From positions 1 through 11,092 of the forward strand of contig DJVL01000016.1 of the NCBI GenBank assembly GCA_002440845.1: 11,092 nucleotides of DNA, given 5' to 3'. The notes beneath the pieces are model-generated. The model was not told the origin of the DNA and searched no databases. It saw nothing but the letters and a program-made list of their open reading frames with translations. Positions 1 to 6,818 of the stretch are shown one piece after another (positions within the stretch are counted from its first letter, which is position 1; each line of letters opens with the position of its first letter). Origin of the DNA: Patescibacteria group bacterium UBA6257. GTDB lineage: Bacteria; Patescibacteriota; Minisyncoccia; UBA6257. Made by a program: the position numbers and the translations under genes.

Positions 1-76
1 TTACGAACGGAGCAGAAAAAAAAGATAAAATCAATCCAAAAATCAAAACAGAAATTAAAGTTTTATATTTTTTCAT
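1..76 (-). CDS. Partial 5' end of a secreted or membrane protein (signal peptide only)
   Basis: An ATG at 76-74 opens a frame that is still open at the left edge, giving 25 residues that begin MKKYKTLISVLIFGLILSFF. This is a typical Sec signal peptide or first membrane helix: a Lys/Tyr/Lys-rich start, then about 16 hydrophobic residues and a small-residue stretch (SAP) that could precede cleavage. No lipobox cysteine is seen before the edge. A promoter-like sequence lies just upstream at 119-147. It follows two pilin-like genes on the same strand, so an envelope role in the same cluster is plausible. The mature protein is outside the window and its function cannot be stated. Confidence 0.55.
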   Translation of the reverse strand, partial: MKKYKTLISVLIFGLILSFFSAPFV

Positions 77-118
77 AATTATTTTTTCTTTTTATTTATT
101 ATTTTTTCGACCTTCTTA

Positions 119-147
119 ATTTTAACTTATTCAAACAAGTAAAGCAA
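119..147 (-). promoter_or_regulatory. Candidate sigma70 promoter for the partial secreted gene
   Basis: Read on the minus strand, TTGCTT (147-142) and TAAAAT (124-119) are separated by exactly 17 nt. Transcription would start near 112, about 35 nt upstream of the ATG at 76. The elements match the bacterial consensus at 4/6 and 5/6 positions. In such AT-rich DNA a chance match is possible, but the spacing and position are right. No terminator hairpin was seen between the pilin-like gene stop and this site, so read-through could also express the downstream gene. Confidence 0.4.
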
Positions 148-162
148 GAGAATTAAATTTTT

Positions 163-519
163 TTAATTTTTTACTGTTAAAAATTCTTTAATAAGGTCAG
201 GCACAGCTTTGGCAATTAAAACAACGGCAAAACCGATCATTGCGTAAATTAAAGTCCTTTGGGCGGATTTAATTTTTTCCGGATTGCCAGCTGAAGTAAC
301 ATATTGGAATCCAGCATAAACAATAATTATCGGCGCTACCCAAATCGCCACATTGAAAAGAATATCAATAATTCTATTAATTAATTCGCTGATATCGCTG
401 GTTTCCTTTAGGGGATTTTCAATATTTAAACCCTCGGCCTTGATGGCGGCTGGCAATAACATTATTAAAAGAATAATAGGAATAACGGTTTTAGATAAAT
501 TTAAAATCCTTTTTCTCAT
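163..519 (-). CDS. TrbC/VirB2-like pilin-family membrane protein (paralogue 1)
   Basis: A 118-residue protein with a signal peptide (positively charged RKR start, hydrophobic core at about 11-24, likely cleavage after AAIKA at 24-28) and two membrane helices at about 51-75 and 88-108. Between the helices lies the pattern VYAGFQYVTSAGNPEKIKSAQRT..., with a Gly-Asn-Pro turn near 78-80, typical of the small TrbC/VirB2-like pilin family abundant in Patescibacteria. In conjugative type IV secretion systems such proteins form the pilus. In these reduced genomes the role is not established, and a pilus or envelope channel is inference. It is clearly paralogous to the next gene upstream, which shares the VY[AG]G, G[ND]P and TLxxAxIG positions. 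It lies 48 nt downstream of that gene and is probably co-transcribed. There is no recognisable Shine-Dalgarno sequence. Confidence 0.75.
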   Translation of the reverse strand: MRKRILNLSKTVIPIILLIMLLPAAIKAEGLNIENPLKETSDISELINRIIDILFNVAIWVAPIIIVYAGFQYVTSAGNPEKIKSAQRTLIYAMIGFAVVLIAKAVPDLIKEFLTVKN

Positions 520-540
520 TATAGATAATTTTCTTTTGAT

Positions 541-566
541 ATTTTAAAATTTAGATTTTAAAATTT
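541..566. repeat. Duplicated AT palindrome between the two pilin-like genes
   Basis: The 12-mer ATTTTAAAATTT occurs twice in direct orientation (541-552 and 555-566) separated by AG. Its first ten bases, ATTTTAAAAT, are self-complementary, so the two copies can fold against each other as a 10-bp all-AT hairpin in the transcript. The second copy abuts the stop codon of the upstream pilin-like gene. It may be an mRNA processing or stability element, or simply a local duplication in AT-rich DNA. Confidence 0.5.
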
Positions 567-567
567 G

Positions 568-957
568 CTATTTGGGGCATTGGATATTAAACCAATTCCC
601 AGTATAGTCTTCACCGCCCATAAACGCAATAAACCAGAAAATCGTATTAACAATCAGCCAAGCAGCTAAAATGATTACTAAACCTATTATAGCAGAAGTT
701 AAGGTCTTTTTGCCAGCTTCAATTGATTTAGGGTCGCCAACGGAAAAAATCATCCTTAAACCGCCGTAAACGAACATTATAATCACAATAAGAAAAGCTA
801 TCCTTAAGGCAAAATCCCAGACATTCTGAACTAAATCCAATAAATGGCAAGCAGTGCAATCACGTTCACCGGGGCCGCCGCAAGGCACCAATCCCGCTGC
901 CTGTGTTAATAAAGGCAAAAGGAGAAAAATAAGAAAAATTTTTTGCTTTTTTGACAT
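568..957 (-). CDS. TrbC/VirB2-like pilin-family membrane protein with CxxCH motif (paralogue 2)
   Basis: A 129-residue protein. The N-terminus (MSKKQK, hydrophobic core 7-17, TQAAG) is a signal peptide. The mature N-terminal part has a cysteine-rich segment VPCGGPGERDCTACHLL (Cys26, Cys34, Cys37, His38), then two membrane helices at about 48-68 and 86-112 and a C-terminal tail with Cys127. The inter-helix region (VYGGLRMIFSVGDPKSIEAGKKT) aligns with the neighbouring 118-residue protein. Secreted two-helix proteins with a CxxCH near the N-terminus are, as I recall, a recurrent Parcubacteria type. The CxxCH resembles a c-type haem site, but disulfide bonding or metal binding is at least as likely. 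It lies 12 nt downstream of the solute-binding protein gene, in what looks like the same operon. Function is unproven; assembly of a pilus-like or pore structure is inference. Confidence 0.75.
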   Translation of the reverse strand: MSKKQKIFLIFLLLPLLTQAAGLVPCGGPGERDCTACHLLDLVQNVWDFALRIAFLIVIIMFVYGGLRMIFSVGDPKSIEAGKKTLTSAIIGLVIILAAWLIVNTIFWFIAFMGGEDYTGNWFNIQCPK

Positions 958-969
958 TTTCTAAATTTT

Positions 970-2271
970 TTATTGGCTCCAAAAAAATTCCAGTTTGTTA
1001 GCAGCATCCTCTACGGCGTCTAAAACATACTTATTTTTATAAACAATCTGGTTGATCATTTCGTCAAATACCTGGTTAATAGTTTTAAAATTAAACTGAT
1101 ACCAATCCCGGCTGGTTAAAATTTGCCTGACAAAAACGCCGCTGGCAGGGTCGTTTAAATAATTCTGGATTAAATCCAGACGGCTGGGCGGATTTTTAGT
1201 CAGTAAAAAGTATTTTTTACTAACTTCCTCTTGACTCAAAAACTTTAAAAACAACCAAGCTTCCTGAGGGTGTTGGGAATTTTTTAAAACCACCAAATTA
1301 ACGGTTCTGCCATAATTTATTTTGGAAGGATTGTTTTGGAAATAGGGCAGGGAAGCAAAATCAAAAGAAAGATTGGGATTAAGATTTTTTATTTTTTTAG
1401 CGTCTTGGAAATAGCCAATTGCCATCACGGTTTTACCCTTGCTAAAAGCCGAGAGGGAACCTTCTAAATCATCGCTCCAAGTGAAAGAGGAAGAAGGGGG
1501 GTTGGAAAAGTTAAGATAAAAATTTAAAGCAGTTTCTATTGGATCAATTTTTCTATCAGCGAAGACTACTTCATTTTGCCAAATAAACTCTTTCTTTGAT
1601 TTATCAACAATTTCGCCATTTAATTGGTAAATTAAGGCTGATAAAATATCGTTGTGCCATAAAACATTATTGGCGCCTAAACTGATGGCTGCCCGGTTAA
1701 TCTGGCCATAATCATTTATCCGCCTTAATTTAGGAACTAATTCTGTAATCTCTTCCCAGGTTTTTGGCGGCAAAGCGATATTTAAATAGTTAAACACATC
1801 TTTATTGTAAAAAAGAGCCAAAGTGTCCACAGAAAGGGGGATACCTAATAAATAATGCCCTGAGATTAAATCATTTTTTATAATTTCCGGATAATTCTGG
1901 TTTAAATAAAAAAGATTTAATTCTTTTTCTTGGTTTAAATCCAAAGGATAAATTCGGCTTTGATAATATGGCAGCCAGCTGCCGTAAGCCATAATAATAT
2001 CCGGCGCGCTATTGTTGGCAAAAGCTTTTAATAGATCATCGTGAAAAGCATCTTCATTTTTTTGAATATAGTTTATATAAATATTTGGATAATTCTTCCT
2101 GAAATCGGCTGTCAGCTGATTAAAAACTTCCGCTGAATCGTTAAAACCCCAAATTTCCAAAGTCTTTTTGGGCAACTGCCGCCGGCTAAAGAGCGTCGCT
2201 AATAAAATAAAGCCGAAAAACAAGCTACCGCCAATTAAAAGAATTCGTTTTTGTTTTGAAGTAAGAGACAT
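970..2271 (-). CDS. Family 1 extracellular solute-binding protein, membrane-anchored
   Basis: A 433-residue protein with a positively charged start (TSKQKR) and one hydrophobic segment at about 9-28, followed by a mature domain resembling UgpB/MalE-type solute-binding proteins. The opening strand is LEIWGFNDSAEVFNQLTADF (37-56), then a PDIIMAYGSWLP segment, a GIPLSVDTLALFYNKDVF segment, and a late QHPQEAWLFLKFLSQEE segment. These are the usual landmarks of the SBP_bac_1 family, which binds sugars or other small solutes outside the membrane and delivers them to ABC importers. There is no lipobox cysteine and no cysteine anywhere, so it is likely held by an uncleaved N-terminal helix. No importer permease or ATPase is nearby; the ABC genes at 7468-9432 are exporter-type. 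The gene is 2 nt after the methyltransferase and 12 nt before a pilin-like gene, so it may act with that envelope cluster. The ligand is unknown. Confidence 0.8.
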   Translation of the reverse strand: MSLTSKQKRILLIGGSLFFGFILLATLFSRRQLPKKTLEIWGFNDSAEVFNQLTADFRKNYPNIYINYIQKNEDAFHDDLLKAFANNSAPDIIMAYGSWLPYYQSRIYPLDLNQEKELNLFYLNQNYPEIIKNDLISGHYLLGIPLSVDTLALFYNKDVFNYLNIALPPKTWEEITELVPKLRRINDYGQINRAAISLGANNVLWHNDILSALIYQLNGEIVDKSKKEFIWQNEVVFADRKIDPIETALNFYLNFSNPPSSSFTWSDDLEGSLSAFSKGKTVMAIGYFQDAKKIKNLNPNLSFDFASLPYFQNNPSKINYGRTVNLVVLKNSQHPQEAWLFLKFLSQEEVSKKYFLLTKNPPSRLDLIQNYLNDPASGVFVRQILTSRDWYQFNFKTINQVFDEMINQIVYKNKYVLDAVEDAANKLEFFWSQ

Positions 2272-2273
2272 TT

Positions 2274-2813
2274 TTATTCTTTTATGTTTTTTGCCAAAAA
2301 GCCGTAATGAGTAATGCCCAATGACAATTCCCTTTCTATTTTAAAATTTAATTTTTCCAACATATTTAAAATTTCTTCTTTGCCGATAGGAGAAAACATA
2401 TTTTTAGAGGGTAATTTATCAGGCTGCCATTCAATTACGATTAAAAATCCTTCCGGCTTCAAAACCCTTTTTGCCTCTCCAATTAAAACTTCTTTTTTTT
2501 CCGATTCAAAAAGAATATTGGAAATCAAAACTAAATCACAGGAATTATCCGGCAAACCGCTGCCCTTTGGTTCTTCTAAGTTTGCCCAACGGGTTTCTAC
2601 AATATTGAAAAGCCCCTCCAGCTTAGCCCTAAATTCCAAAGCTTCAAGAGAAGGCTTCCAGATATCTAAAGCAATAACCCGGCCAGATGGCCTTAAGGCC
2701 TTAGCCATAGCCAAAGTGAAATAACCTGTCCCACTGCCAAAATCCGCTATTGTCATTCCCTCTTTCAAAGGAAAAGTTTTCACTACCTCTTGAGGATTTA
2801 AAAAAGAAACCAT
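2274..2813 (-). CDS. Class I SAM-dependent methyltransferase
   Basis: A 179-residue single-domain protein of the Methyltransf_11/25/31 type. Motif I, binding S-adenosylmethionine, is ADFGSGTGYFTLAMA (23-37). The acidic residue that usually contacts the ribose is Asp50 in RVIALDIW. Motif IV-like DLVLISNILFE is at about 93-103, and the post-motif strand RVLKPEGFLIVIEW is at about 116-129. The length is short but complete for a Rossmann-fold methyltransferase without an added substrate domain, so the substrate cannot be predicted. It is the first gene after a 102-nt gap below gyrA that contains promoter-like elements, and is 2 nt from the solute-binding protein gene downstream. The ATG at 2813 has only an A-rich leader (AAAAAG) in place of a Shine-Dalgarno sequence. 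Confidence 0.85.
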   Translation of the reverse strand: MVSFLNPQEVVKTFPLKEGMTIADFGSGTGYFTLAMAKALRPSGRVIALDIWKPSLEALEFRAKLEGLFNIVETRWANLEEPKGSGLPDNSCDLVLISNILFESEKKEVLIGEAKRVLKPEGFLIVIEWQPDKLPSKNMFSPIGKEEILNMLEKLNFKIERELSLGITHYGFLAKNIKE

Positions 2814-2872
2814 CTTTTTATCGTCTTGTCTTTAGTTTTAATTTAAACAGGTTTTAAATAACTATAACCTAT

Positions 2873-2903
2873 ATTATAGATTATAGCTCATTTTAAAAAT
2901 CAA
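2873..2903 (-). promoter_or_regulatory. Candidate promoter for the methyltransferase-SBP-pilin cluster
   Basis: On the minus strand the gyrA-methyltransferase gap holds TTGATT (2903-2898) and two TATAAT hexamers, at 2885-2880 and 2878-2873. TTGATT lies 19 nt from the second hexamer, longer than the 17-nt optimum, and 12 nt from the first, which is too short. The hexamers are part of an AT dyad: CTATA-T-TATAG at 2869-2879, flanked by CTATAA (2862-2867) and TTATAG (2881-2886). The position, 60-90 nt upstream of the methyltransferase start, suits a promoter. The dyad could be a binding site or an accident of AT composition. Confidence 0.4.
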
Positions 2904-2915
2904 GGGAATAAAAAA

Positions 2916-5900
2916 CTAAAACAAAGCCACATCCCCGATCTTGTCATCAGCATTAAGTTTCATAATCCTTACCCCCTGAGTTCCTCTTTTTAAAGAAGGC
3001 ACTGCGCTTAAGGAAGATTTTATGGTTTGGCCTTTTTGAGAAATGGCAATAAGAAATTCTTCCTCTCTTATTAAAGAAGCTTTTATTAAATGGCCGGTCT
3101 TTCCGGTTATCTTCATAGTCCTTATGCCGTGGCCGCCTCTTTTTTGTTTTCTATATTCCTTTAAACCGGTCTTCTTGCCAAAACCATTTTCGCTAATGGC
3201 AAAAATTTGTGATTTTTCTTTGCTATTTTCACCGCTGGCAACAATCAAACTCACCACCTTATCTTCGGAGGAAATTTTCATCCCGGTAACCCCGCTAGCT
3301 GACCGGCCCATCGCCCTTACTTCTTTTTCAGCAAAACGAATGGCTTGCCCATTATTGGTAATTAAAATAATTTCATCGCTTCCGCTTGTTAAATCAGCTC
3401 CTATAAGAGAATCGTTTTTCACCAACTTAATAGCAATGATACCTCCTTTTCTGATATTGTTGTATTCTTCTAAAGAACTTTTTTTAATGATGCCGCCGGC
3501 TGTGGCTATGACTAAATACTTATAACTTGTTTTCTTCTTTTCTGGCGAACATTTAAGAATAGAAACTACTTTTTCCTGAGGATTTAAAGTCAAATAATTT
3601 TGGATTGTTTTCCCTTTGGCAACTCGGGAAGCTTCTCCGATTTCAAAAGTTTTAAGTTTAAACATTCTGCCTTTATCGGTAAAAAAGAATAAGTCGTCTT
3701 TGGTGTTGGCGTAAAGAATTTTGATAAGAAAATCTCCTCCATCTTGACCTTCATAACCAATAATCCCTTTGCCGCCTCTTTTTTGCCCTCGGAACACCGA
3801 AGGATCCATTCTTTTAATATAACCATTCTGGGAAAGGGTGATTAAAGTTTCTTTTTCCGGAATAAGATCGTCTTCAGCGATGCTTTCAGGAAGTTTGTCT
3901 TGAATTTCTGTTCTTCTTTCGTCTCCATATTTATTTTTTAATTCCTCCAGTTCTTTTTTTATGATTTCAAAAATTTTTTTTGGCCCTTCAAGAATTAACC
4001 CGTATTCTTTTATTAACTTTTGCTTTTCCAAAAGTTCCTCTTCTATTTTTTTTCTTTCCAGTTTAGCCAAACTTTGAAGCTTCATTTCCAAGATAGCGTT
4101 GACTTGAGTTTCTGTAAAACTATATTTGGCTATAAGTTTTCTTTGAGCGTCTTCTTTATCATCCGAAGCTCTGATTAGCTTAATAATTTCGTCAATATGG
4201 TTAAGCGCTTTAGCCAAACCTTCCAAAATGTGGGCTCTTTCCCGAGCTTTCCTTAGCAAAAACTCTGTCCGGCGGCGAATGGCATCTTGGCGGTGTTTTA
4301 GATATTCGCTTAAAACATCCTTCAAGGATAAAAGCTGGGGTTGCAGACCTTTCTCAGTTAAAGCTAAAATGTTAATATGGAAATTTTTTTCTAGATCGGT
4401 AAATTTCAAGAGCTGATTTAAAACCTTTCTTGGGATAGTCTCGTTTTTTAAATCAATGACGATTCTTAAACCGTCTCTATCCGACTCGTCTCGCAAATCC
4501 TTAATACCTTCAATTCTTTTTTCCTCAACTAATTTAGCGATAGTAATAATTAATTCAGCTTTATTAACCTGATAGGGGATTTCCGTAATTATAATTTTAT
4601 TATTTTTTTCTTCTTCAATTACTTCTGTTTTTGCCCTGCAGATAATTTTGCCTTTGCCGCTGGCATAAGCTTCTAAAATATTTTCCTGGCCTAAAATTAT
4701 GCCCCCGGTGGGAAAATCAGGTCCTTTAATATATTTCATCAAGTCCTTAACCGAACAATGAGGGTCATCAATTAAGTGAGTAATGGCATCAGCTACCTCT
4801 TTTAAATTGTGAGGGGGAATATTGGTAGCCATTCCCACGGCTATACCCATACTGCCATTAAGAATAAGTTGAGGAAGTTTTGCCGGCAAATATTTTGGCT
4901 CTTCTTTTGTTCCGTCATAATTGGGAGTAAAATCAACAGTTTCTTTTTCTAAATCCTCAAGCATTTCCTCGGCTAAAGGAGTAAATTTTATTTCCGTATA
5001 TCTCATTGCCGCCGGCGGATCGCCATCTACAGAACCAAAATTTCCCTGACCCTGAACTAATGGGTAGCGAAGAGAAAAATCTTGAGCCATTCTCACCAAA
5101 GCATCATAGACGGCAATATCGCTGTGAGGGTGGTATTTACCAAGACAATTATGGGCAATTAAACCGTTGGCAATAAATTCATGTTCGTTTTCTATCTCTA
5201 AATCGTAAGTTTTTTTAGGAGCAACTTTTTTAACTGAGGATATTTTTAGAAAATAAATTTTATTTTTAATGATATCGTCTAAAAATTCGGATGAAGGGGA
5301 ATTAATTTTTTCTAATTTATTTTTAATTCCCCGCTCTATGACTTGAGTTTTGCTTAAAGGCTTTTCCCAGAGGCCTAATGAATATCGTATTTTACTTTCT
5401 CCGTTTGGATATTTTATACCCAATCTAAATTTATCGCCGTTGGCATTTTGATACCAACCGCTTCCTAAATAATTGTTACTTAATTCTTGAAATATCATTC
5501 TCCCGGCATAAGGCATCAAATCGTTTTTATTCGGTCCTTTTCGCTCCCAATCGGCAATGGCTTTATTTCTCAGCTTCAAAACACGCCCTTTCTTTATTTG
5601 ACCAACAAGCTCAAGTTTTAAAGCTAATTTTATTGCATTTTCGCCTCCGATTTCTAAATAATAAAAAGGGAAGCGTTTAACAACTTGACGATTGTTAACA
5701 TAATGGCTTTTTGGCTCGTTATCTCCGTATTTTTGAGAGAATATTCCCTGATGTTGTAAAAAAACCTGCAATTGATCAATTAGTTCCTCGGAAATGGAGC
5801 CATAATGAATCACCTCTCTATTTTTATGGATGGAGCCGTCTCCGTCAATTAAACCACTGATGAAAGCAAATCTGATTTTTTCCGGGGAAGCAAAAATTTG

Positions 5901-6806
5901 CTGCGGTATTTCTTTATTCAACGTTTTCTTTCCCTCTAAACCGAAATTCATTACGAAGAAATCATTGATATCTTTTTTATTAATTCTGACGATATATTTT
6001 GTATTTCTCAAAATTTCTCCTTTTTTATTCGTTAGTTGATAGTTTTTTGTTTCTATTGCCGCTTTATAACCAAATTCTTGTTCTAAAATTACGGCTATTC
6101 TTTTCATAATTTCAAAATCATTATTGCTGATGATGATTCTTGGCAATTTTTTTTGGCTATAATCCTTTGCGAGAGAACCTTCGGAAACAAACATTCCCAA
6201 AAAATAAGCGATATTTTCGTTGAGAAAAATAGGTTGATTCTCCTTTGTTCTTTTTAGCTCTCTTAAACTATCAATTTGAGGATACACAGCCCTAGTGATT
6301 AAATAATCATCAGGAGTTAATTCTTTAGCTTCTTTCCACTGAAAATCCCAGCTTTCAGTTAAAACTTTAAATTTTTGAGATGGTGTGACTGTATTAGAAA
6401 TTCCGTTTTCCATCTCAATTTCCAACAAGGGCCTTTCGGGCATTCTATAAAGCTTAATAACTTTATGCAGACCATTTTGAGTAAAAACCGTATCTCCTAT
6501 TTCTATTTTTTGGATTGGCATTAATCCTTTTTGAGTCAAAACCATCGTATCCTTAACAAAACATTCTCCCACCACGGTCGCTGATTTGCGAAAACGACCA
6601 GCCGAACTCAATCCTAATTCCCGCATAGCAAAAAGAATCCGTCTTTGAACCGGCTTTAAGCCATCGCGGCTGTCAGGCAATGCCCGGCTAACAATAACAG
6701 ACATTGCATAATCCAAATAAGAATCCCTCAATTCATCAACAATATCTTGATTTTGGGAATTTGATATTTCTTTTTTTTCTCTTTCCTCTTTTTCCTTTTT
6801 AGACAT
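2916..6806 (-). CDS. gyrA: DNA gyrase subunit A precursor, interrupted by an intein
   Basis: A 1296-residue precursor: N-extein 1-81, intein 82-553, C-extein 554-1296. Splicing would give a mature GyrA of 824 residues, normal for the family. GyrA is the DNA-breaking and rejoining subunit of the A2B2 enzyme that introduces negative supercoils in an ATP-dependent manner. The N-extein has the hallmark YLDYAMSVIVSRALPDSRDGLKPVQRRIL. The C-extein has GKYHPHSD, the QGQGNFGS segment and the catalytic tyrosine Tyr603 (mature 131) in AAMRYTE. The GyrA box QKRGGKG at 1008-1014 (mature 536-542) marks it as GyrA rather than ParC. Degenerate blade repeats (QKRGGHG, LKRGTQG) follow and form the C-terminal beta-pinwheel; there is no acidic tail. 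The residue matching E. coli Ser83 is Ile564. The start ATG at 6806 lies 12 nt after the MBL-fold gene and has no Shine-Dalgarno sequence. The frame is intact throughout. Confidence 0.97.
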   Translation of the reverse strand: MSKKEKEEREKKEISNSQNQDIVDELRDSYLDYAMSVIVSRALPDSRDGLKPVQRRILFAMRELGLSSAGRFRKSATVVGECFVKDTMVLTQKGLMPIQKIEIGDTVFTQNGLHKVIKLYRMPERPLLEIEMENGISNTVTPSQKFKVLTESWDFQWKEAKELTPDDYLITRAVYPQIDSLRELKRTKENQPIFLNENIAYFLGMFVSEGSLAKDYSQKKLPRIIISNNDFEIMKRIAVILEQEFGYKAAIETKNYQLTNKKGEILRNTKYIVRINKKDINDFFVMNFGLEGKKTLNKEIPQQIFASPEKIRFAFISGLIDGDGSIHKNREVIHYGSISEELIDQLQVFLQHQGIFSQKYGDNEPKSHYVNNRQVVKRFPFYYLEIGGENAIKLALKLELVGQIKKGRVLKLRNKAIADWERKGPNKNDLMPYAGRMIFQELSNNYLGSGWYQNANGDKFRLGIKYPNGESKIRYSLGLWEKPLSKTQVIERGIKNKLEKINSPSSEFLDDIIKNKIYFLKISSVKKVAPKKTYDLEIENEHEFIANGLIAHNCLGKYHPHSDIAVYDALVRMAQDFSLRYPLVQGQGNFGSVDGDPPAAMRYTEIKFTPLAEEMLEDLEKETVDFTPNYDGTKEEPKYLPAKLPQLILNGSMGIAVGMATNIPPHNLKEVADAITHLIDDPHCSVKDLMKYIKGPDFPTGGIILGQENILEAYASGKGKIICRAKTEVIEEEKNNKIIITEIPYQVNKAELIITIAKLVEEKRIEGIKDLRDESDRDGLRIVIDLKNETIPRKVLNQLLKFTDLEKNFHINILALTEKGLQPQLLSLKDVLSEYLKHRQDAIRRRTEFLLRKARERAHILEGLAKALNHIDEIIKLIRASDDKEDAQRKLIAKYSFTETQVNAILEMKLQSLAKLERKKIEEELLEKQKLIKEYGLILEGPKKIFEIIKKELEELKNKYGDERRTEIQDKLPESIAEDDLIPEKETLITLSQNGYIKRMDPSVFRGQKRGGKGIIGYEGQDGGDFLIKILYANTKDDLFFFTDKGRMFKLKTFEIGEASRVAKGKTIQNYLTLNPQEKVVSILKCSPEKKKTSYKYLVIATAGGIIKKSSLEEYNNIRKGGIIAIKLVKNDSLIGADLTSGSDEIILITNNGQAIRFAEKEVRAMGRSASGVTGMKISSEDKVVSLIVASGENSKEKSQIFAISENGFGKKTGLKEYRKQKRGGHGIRTMKITGKTGHLIKASLIREEEFLIAISQKGQTIKSSLSAVPSLKRGTQGVRIMKLNADDKIGDVALF
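5148..6563 (-). mobile_element. GyrA intein with LAGLIDADG homing endonuclease
   Basis: A 472-residue in-frame insertion (precursor residues 82-553). It starts at Cys82 (CFVKDTMVLTQKG, block A) and ends at NGLIAHN (block G; penultimate His552, terminal Asn553), followed by +1 Cys554. These are the nucleophiles of a class 1 intein. Block F is TYDLEIENEHEF (533-544). Block B reads NTVTPSQKF (139-147), with Gln144 where most inteins have His. The central endonuclease has two LAGLIDADG motifs: FLGMFVSEGS (202-211, acidic Glu209) and FISGLIDGDGS (315-325, acidic Asp323). Both metal-binding acids are present, so it is probably active or only recently inactive. About 180 further residues after the second motif, including GSGWYQNANG near 448-457, may help DNA recognition. 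The insertion point matches between Asp72 and Val73 of E. coli GyrA. It splices post-translationally and can home into intein-free gyrA alleles. Confidence 0.95.
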
Positions 6807-6818
6807 TGAAATTGATTT

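Noticed and set aside
2314..2724. 136-codon open frame on the plus strand inside the methyltransferase
   Set aside because: The minus-strand frame has clear SAM-binding motifs and fits the operon; the plus frame has no recognisable features.
2814..2915. Intrinsic terminator after gyrA
   Set aside because: The sequence after the gyrA stop is T-rich on the minus strand but has no GC-containing stem; the dyad at 2862-2886 is entirely A/T except at its ends and overlaps promoter-like hexamers.
3043..3525. 160-codon open frame on the plus strand inside gyrA
   Set aside because: It is antisense to the GyrA C-terminal pinwheel region, whose identity is certain; the translation is Ser/Phe/Leu-rich, as expected for the reverse of a lysine/glutamate-rich gene.
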